Shown here piece by piece: positions 63,285 to 64,000 of a stretch of DNA of 64,000 nucleotides. The notes under the pieces are model-generated. The model ran no database searches and was not told the DNA's origin. It was given only the letters and a program-made list of their open reading frames with translations. The stretch's first letter is position 1. Each line of letters opens with the position of its first letter. The position numbers and the translations under genes were made by a program. This DNA comes from Algibacter sp. L1A34 (GTDB taxonomy: Bacteria > Bacteroidota > Bacteroidia > Flavobacteriales > Flavobacteriaceae): NCBI RefSeq assembly GCF_009796805.1, contig NZ_CP047029.1, positions 124,001-188,000 on the forward strand. The letters run 5' to 3'.

Positions 63285-64000
63285 TTAAAGACTCAAAACA
63301 ATTTCCTTTTGTTCTTTAAAAACTCCAATTTCAGGCAATTCAGTAATTGCTAAATCAATATATCTTAAAGCTTTTTCTTTGTTTTTTTGATGCGTCTCAA
63401 TCTGGGCCAATCTATAATATGCCCAAGCTTTTGGTACGCCATCTTTAGCCGAGTAATTTTCTAAATATCTATTTAAGCAAGCTTCCCCCTTACCGAGTTC
63501 AATGTTATATTCAGCAGCAACTTTTCCTATTTGATAATGCAACGCGTTTCTCTTAAGTTTACCTTCGGCTTCTTCAATGTTTTTTATGGCATCTTTTGGT
63601 CGATTTTCTTTTTCATAAAAAACCGTAAGTTTATTAAAACAAGTTAAAGAACCACCTTCAACTATAGCCATTTTATAAAACTTCTCAGCAAGTTCTGGGG
63701 CATCATCATACTCATAAACATAACCTTTAGCTAAGTAACCATCTACTTTAGAAAGTATCTCAAGTTCCTCCGCATATTTTAAAGATTTATTTTTACTTCC
63801 TCCTAAAACGCCCGGTAACTGCATATACAATTCTACCAAAGCCCAACGTGTATCAATGTGGTTTGCATCTAATTCAGCCGCTTTTAAAAACGCACTTTTT
63901 ATATCTCCAATTAATCCAAGCGCAGTAAACTTACTTACGGAGAGTGCTTTCATCCCTAAAACACCTCCATATTTATAATGATAATTGGCTGTATTAGGTT
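63285..64000 (-). CDS. TPR-repeat protein (5' part outside window)
   Basis: The frame stays open to the end of the window: codons before the internal ATG at 63953 read NYHYKYGGVLG, which are continuous with the rest and typical of the family, so the true start lies beyond 64000. About 238 residues are present with five or more TPR-like pairs: AFLKAAELDANHIDTRWALVELYMQLPG, KGYVYEYDDAPELAEKFYKMAI, FYEKENRPKDAIKNIEEAEGKL, YYRLAQIETHQKNKEKALRYIDLAI. Function unknown; probably periplasmic or cytoplasmic scaffold. Confidence 0.82.
   Translation of the reverse strand, partial: PNTANYHYKYGGVLGMKALSVSKFTALGLIGDIKSAFLKAAELDANHIDTRWALVELYMQLPGVLGGSKNKSLKYAEELEILSKVDGYLAKGYVYEYDDAPELAEKFYKMAIVEGGSLTCFNKLTVFYEKENRPKDAIKNIEEAEGKLKRNALHYQIGKVAAEYNIELGKGEACLNRYLENYSAKDGVPKAWAYYRLAQIETHQKNKEKALRYIDLAITELPEIGVFKEQKEIVLSL

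Noticed and set aside
1-64000. tRNA, rRNA, CRISPR arrays, insertion sequences, prophage genes
   Set aside because: No cloverleaf-like or rRNA-like stretch, regularly spaced repeat array, transposase or phage protein was recognised on either strand by reading; a tRNA scan was not possible.

Overview
The window comes from an AT-rich chromosome of the family Flavobacteriaceae (Bacteroidota). The evidence is: promoters of the TTG-N18-20-TAnnTTTG type, weak use of Shine-Dalgarno sites, a T9SS type A sorting domain and a relic of a T9SS type B domain, DUF4252 proteins beside an ECF sigma factor, a BtuG-like propeller next to a BtuB-like receptor, and a CarB that stops before the usual C-terminal domain. 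I see no rRNA, tRNA, CRISPR array, insertion sequence or prophage.

Layout. 1-14.6 kb is mostly housekeeping: a partial SpoU methyltransferase, an M48 membrane protease, a DEAD-box helicase with a structured leader, two carboxypeptidase-regulatory-like paralogues, TrmH, a sirtuin, a transglutaminase, a J-domain/KTSC fusion, a glycosyltransferase, a haem-binding protein, a DUF1028 protein and PurB. 14.7-16.9 kb is an ECF sigma/anti-sigma-like/DUF4252 operon. 17.3-18.7 kb is an S41 protease. 19.1-26.6 kb is a cobalamin uptake locus: a riboswitch drives a BtuB-like receptor, a BtuG-like surface propeller and a T9SS-secreted protein on the minus strand, and BtuF-, BtuC- and BtuD-like transporter genes diverge on the plus strand. 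26.7-31.5 kb holds RmuC, a thioesterase, a SHOCT-domain protein and an enolase. 31.7-37.5 kb is a complete glycerol regulon: glpD-glpK-glpF and an outer-membrane protein, divergent from a DeoR-type regulator, with a repeated operator-like motif in the shared promoter region. 40-47 kb contains CarB, L34, FolE, CysS and YidD.

47.4-55.2 kb is the most unusual part. It is a tight four-gene operon led by a 1781-residue protein that joins two alpha/beta-hydrolase (lipase-like) domains, a macro-like region, a CHAT caspase-like protease domain and a helical tail. It is followed by a small Bor-like lipoprotein, a VAO-type FAD oxidase and a membrane-anchored coiled-coil protein. I know of no described system with this set; a conflict or stress-response effector cassette is the best guess.

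55.2-64 kb has a TPR protein, a VOC protein, an ECF sigma/DGPF pair, PruA, a single-cysteine HxlR regulator divergent from a VOC enzyme, a TANGO2-like/DUF6695-like pair and a partial TPR protein.

A dispersed repeat of about 100-170 bp lies in five intergenic regions. Three decayed gene remnants are visible, and the signal peptide of the B12 receptor carries a one-base frameshift in an A6/T6 run.
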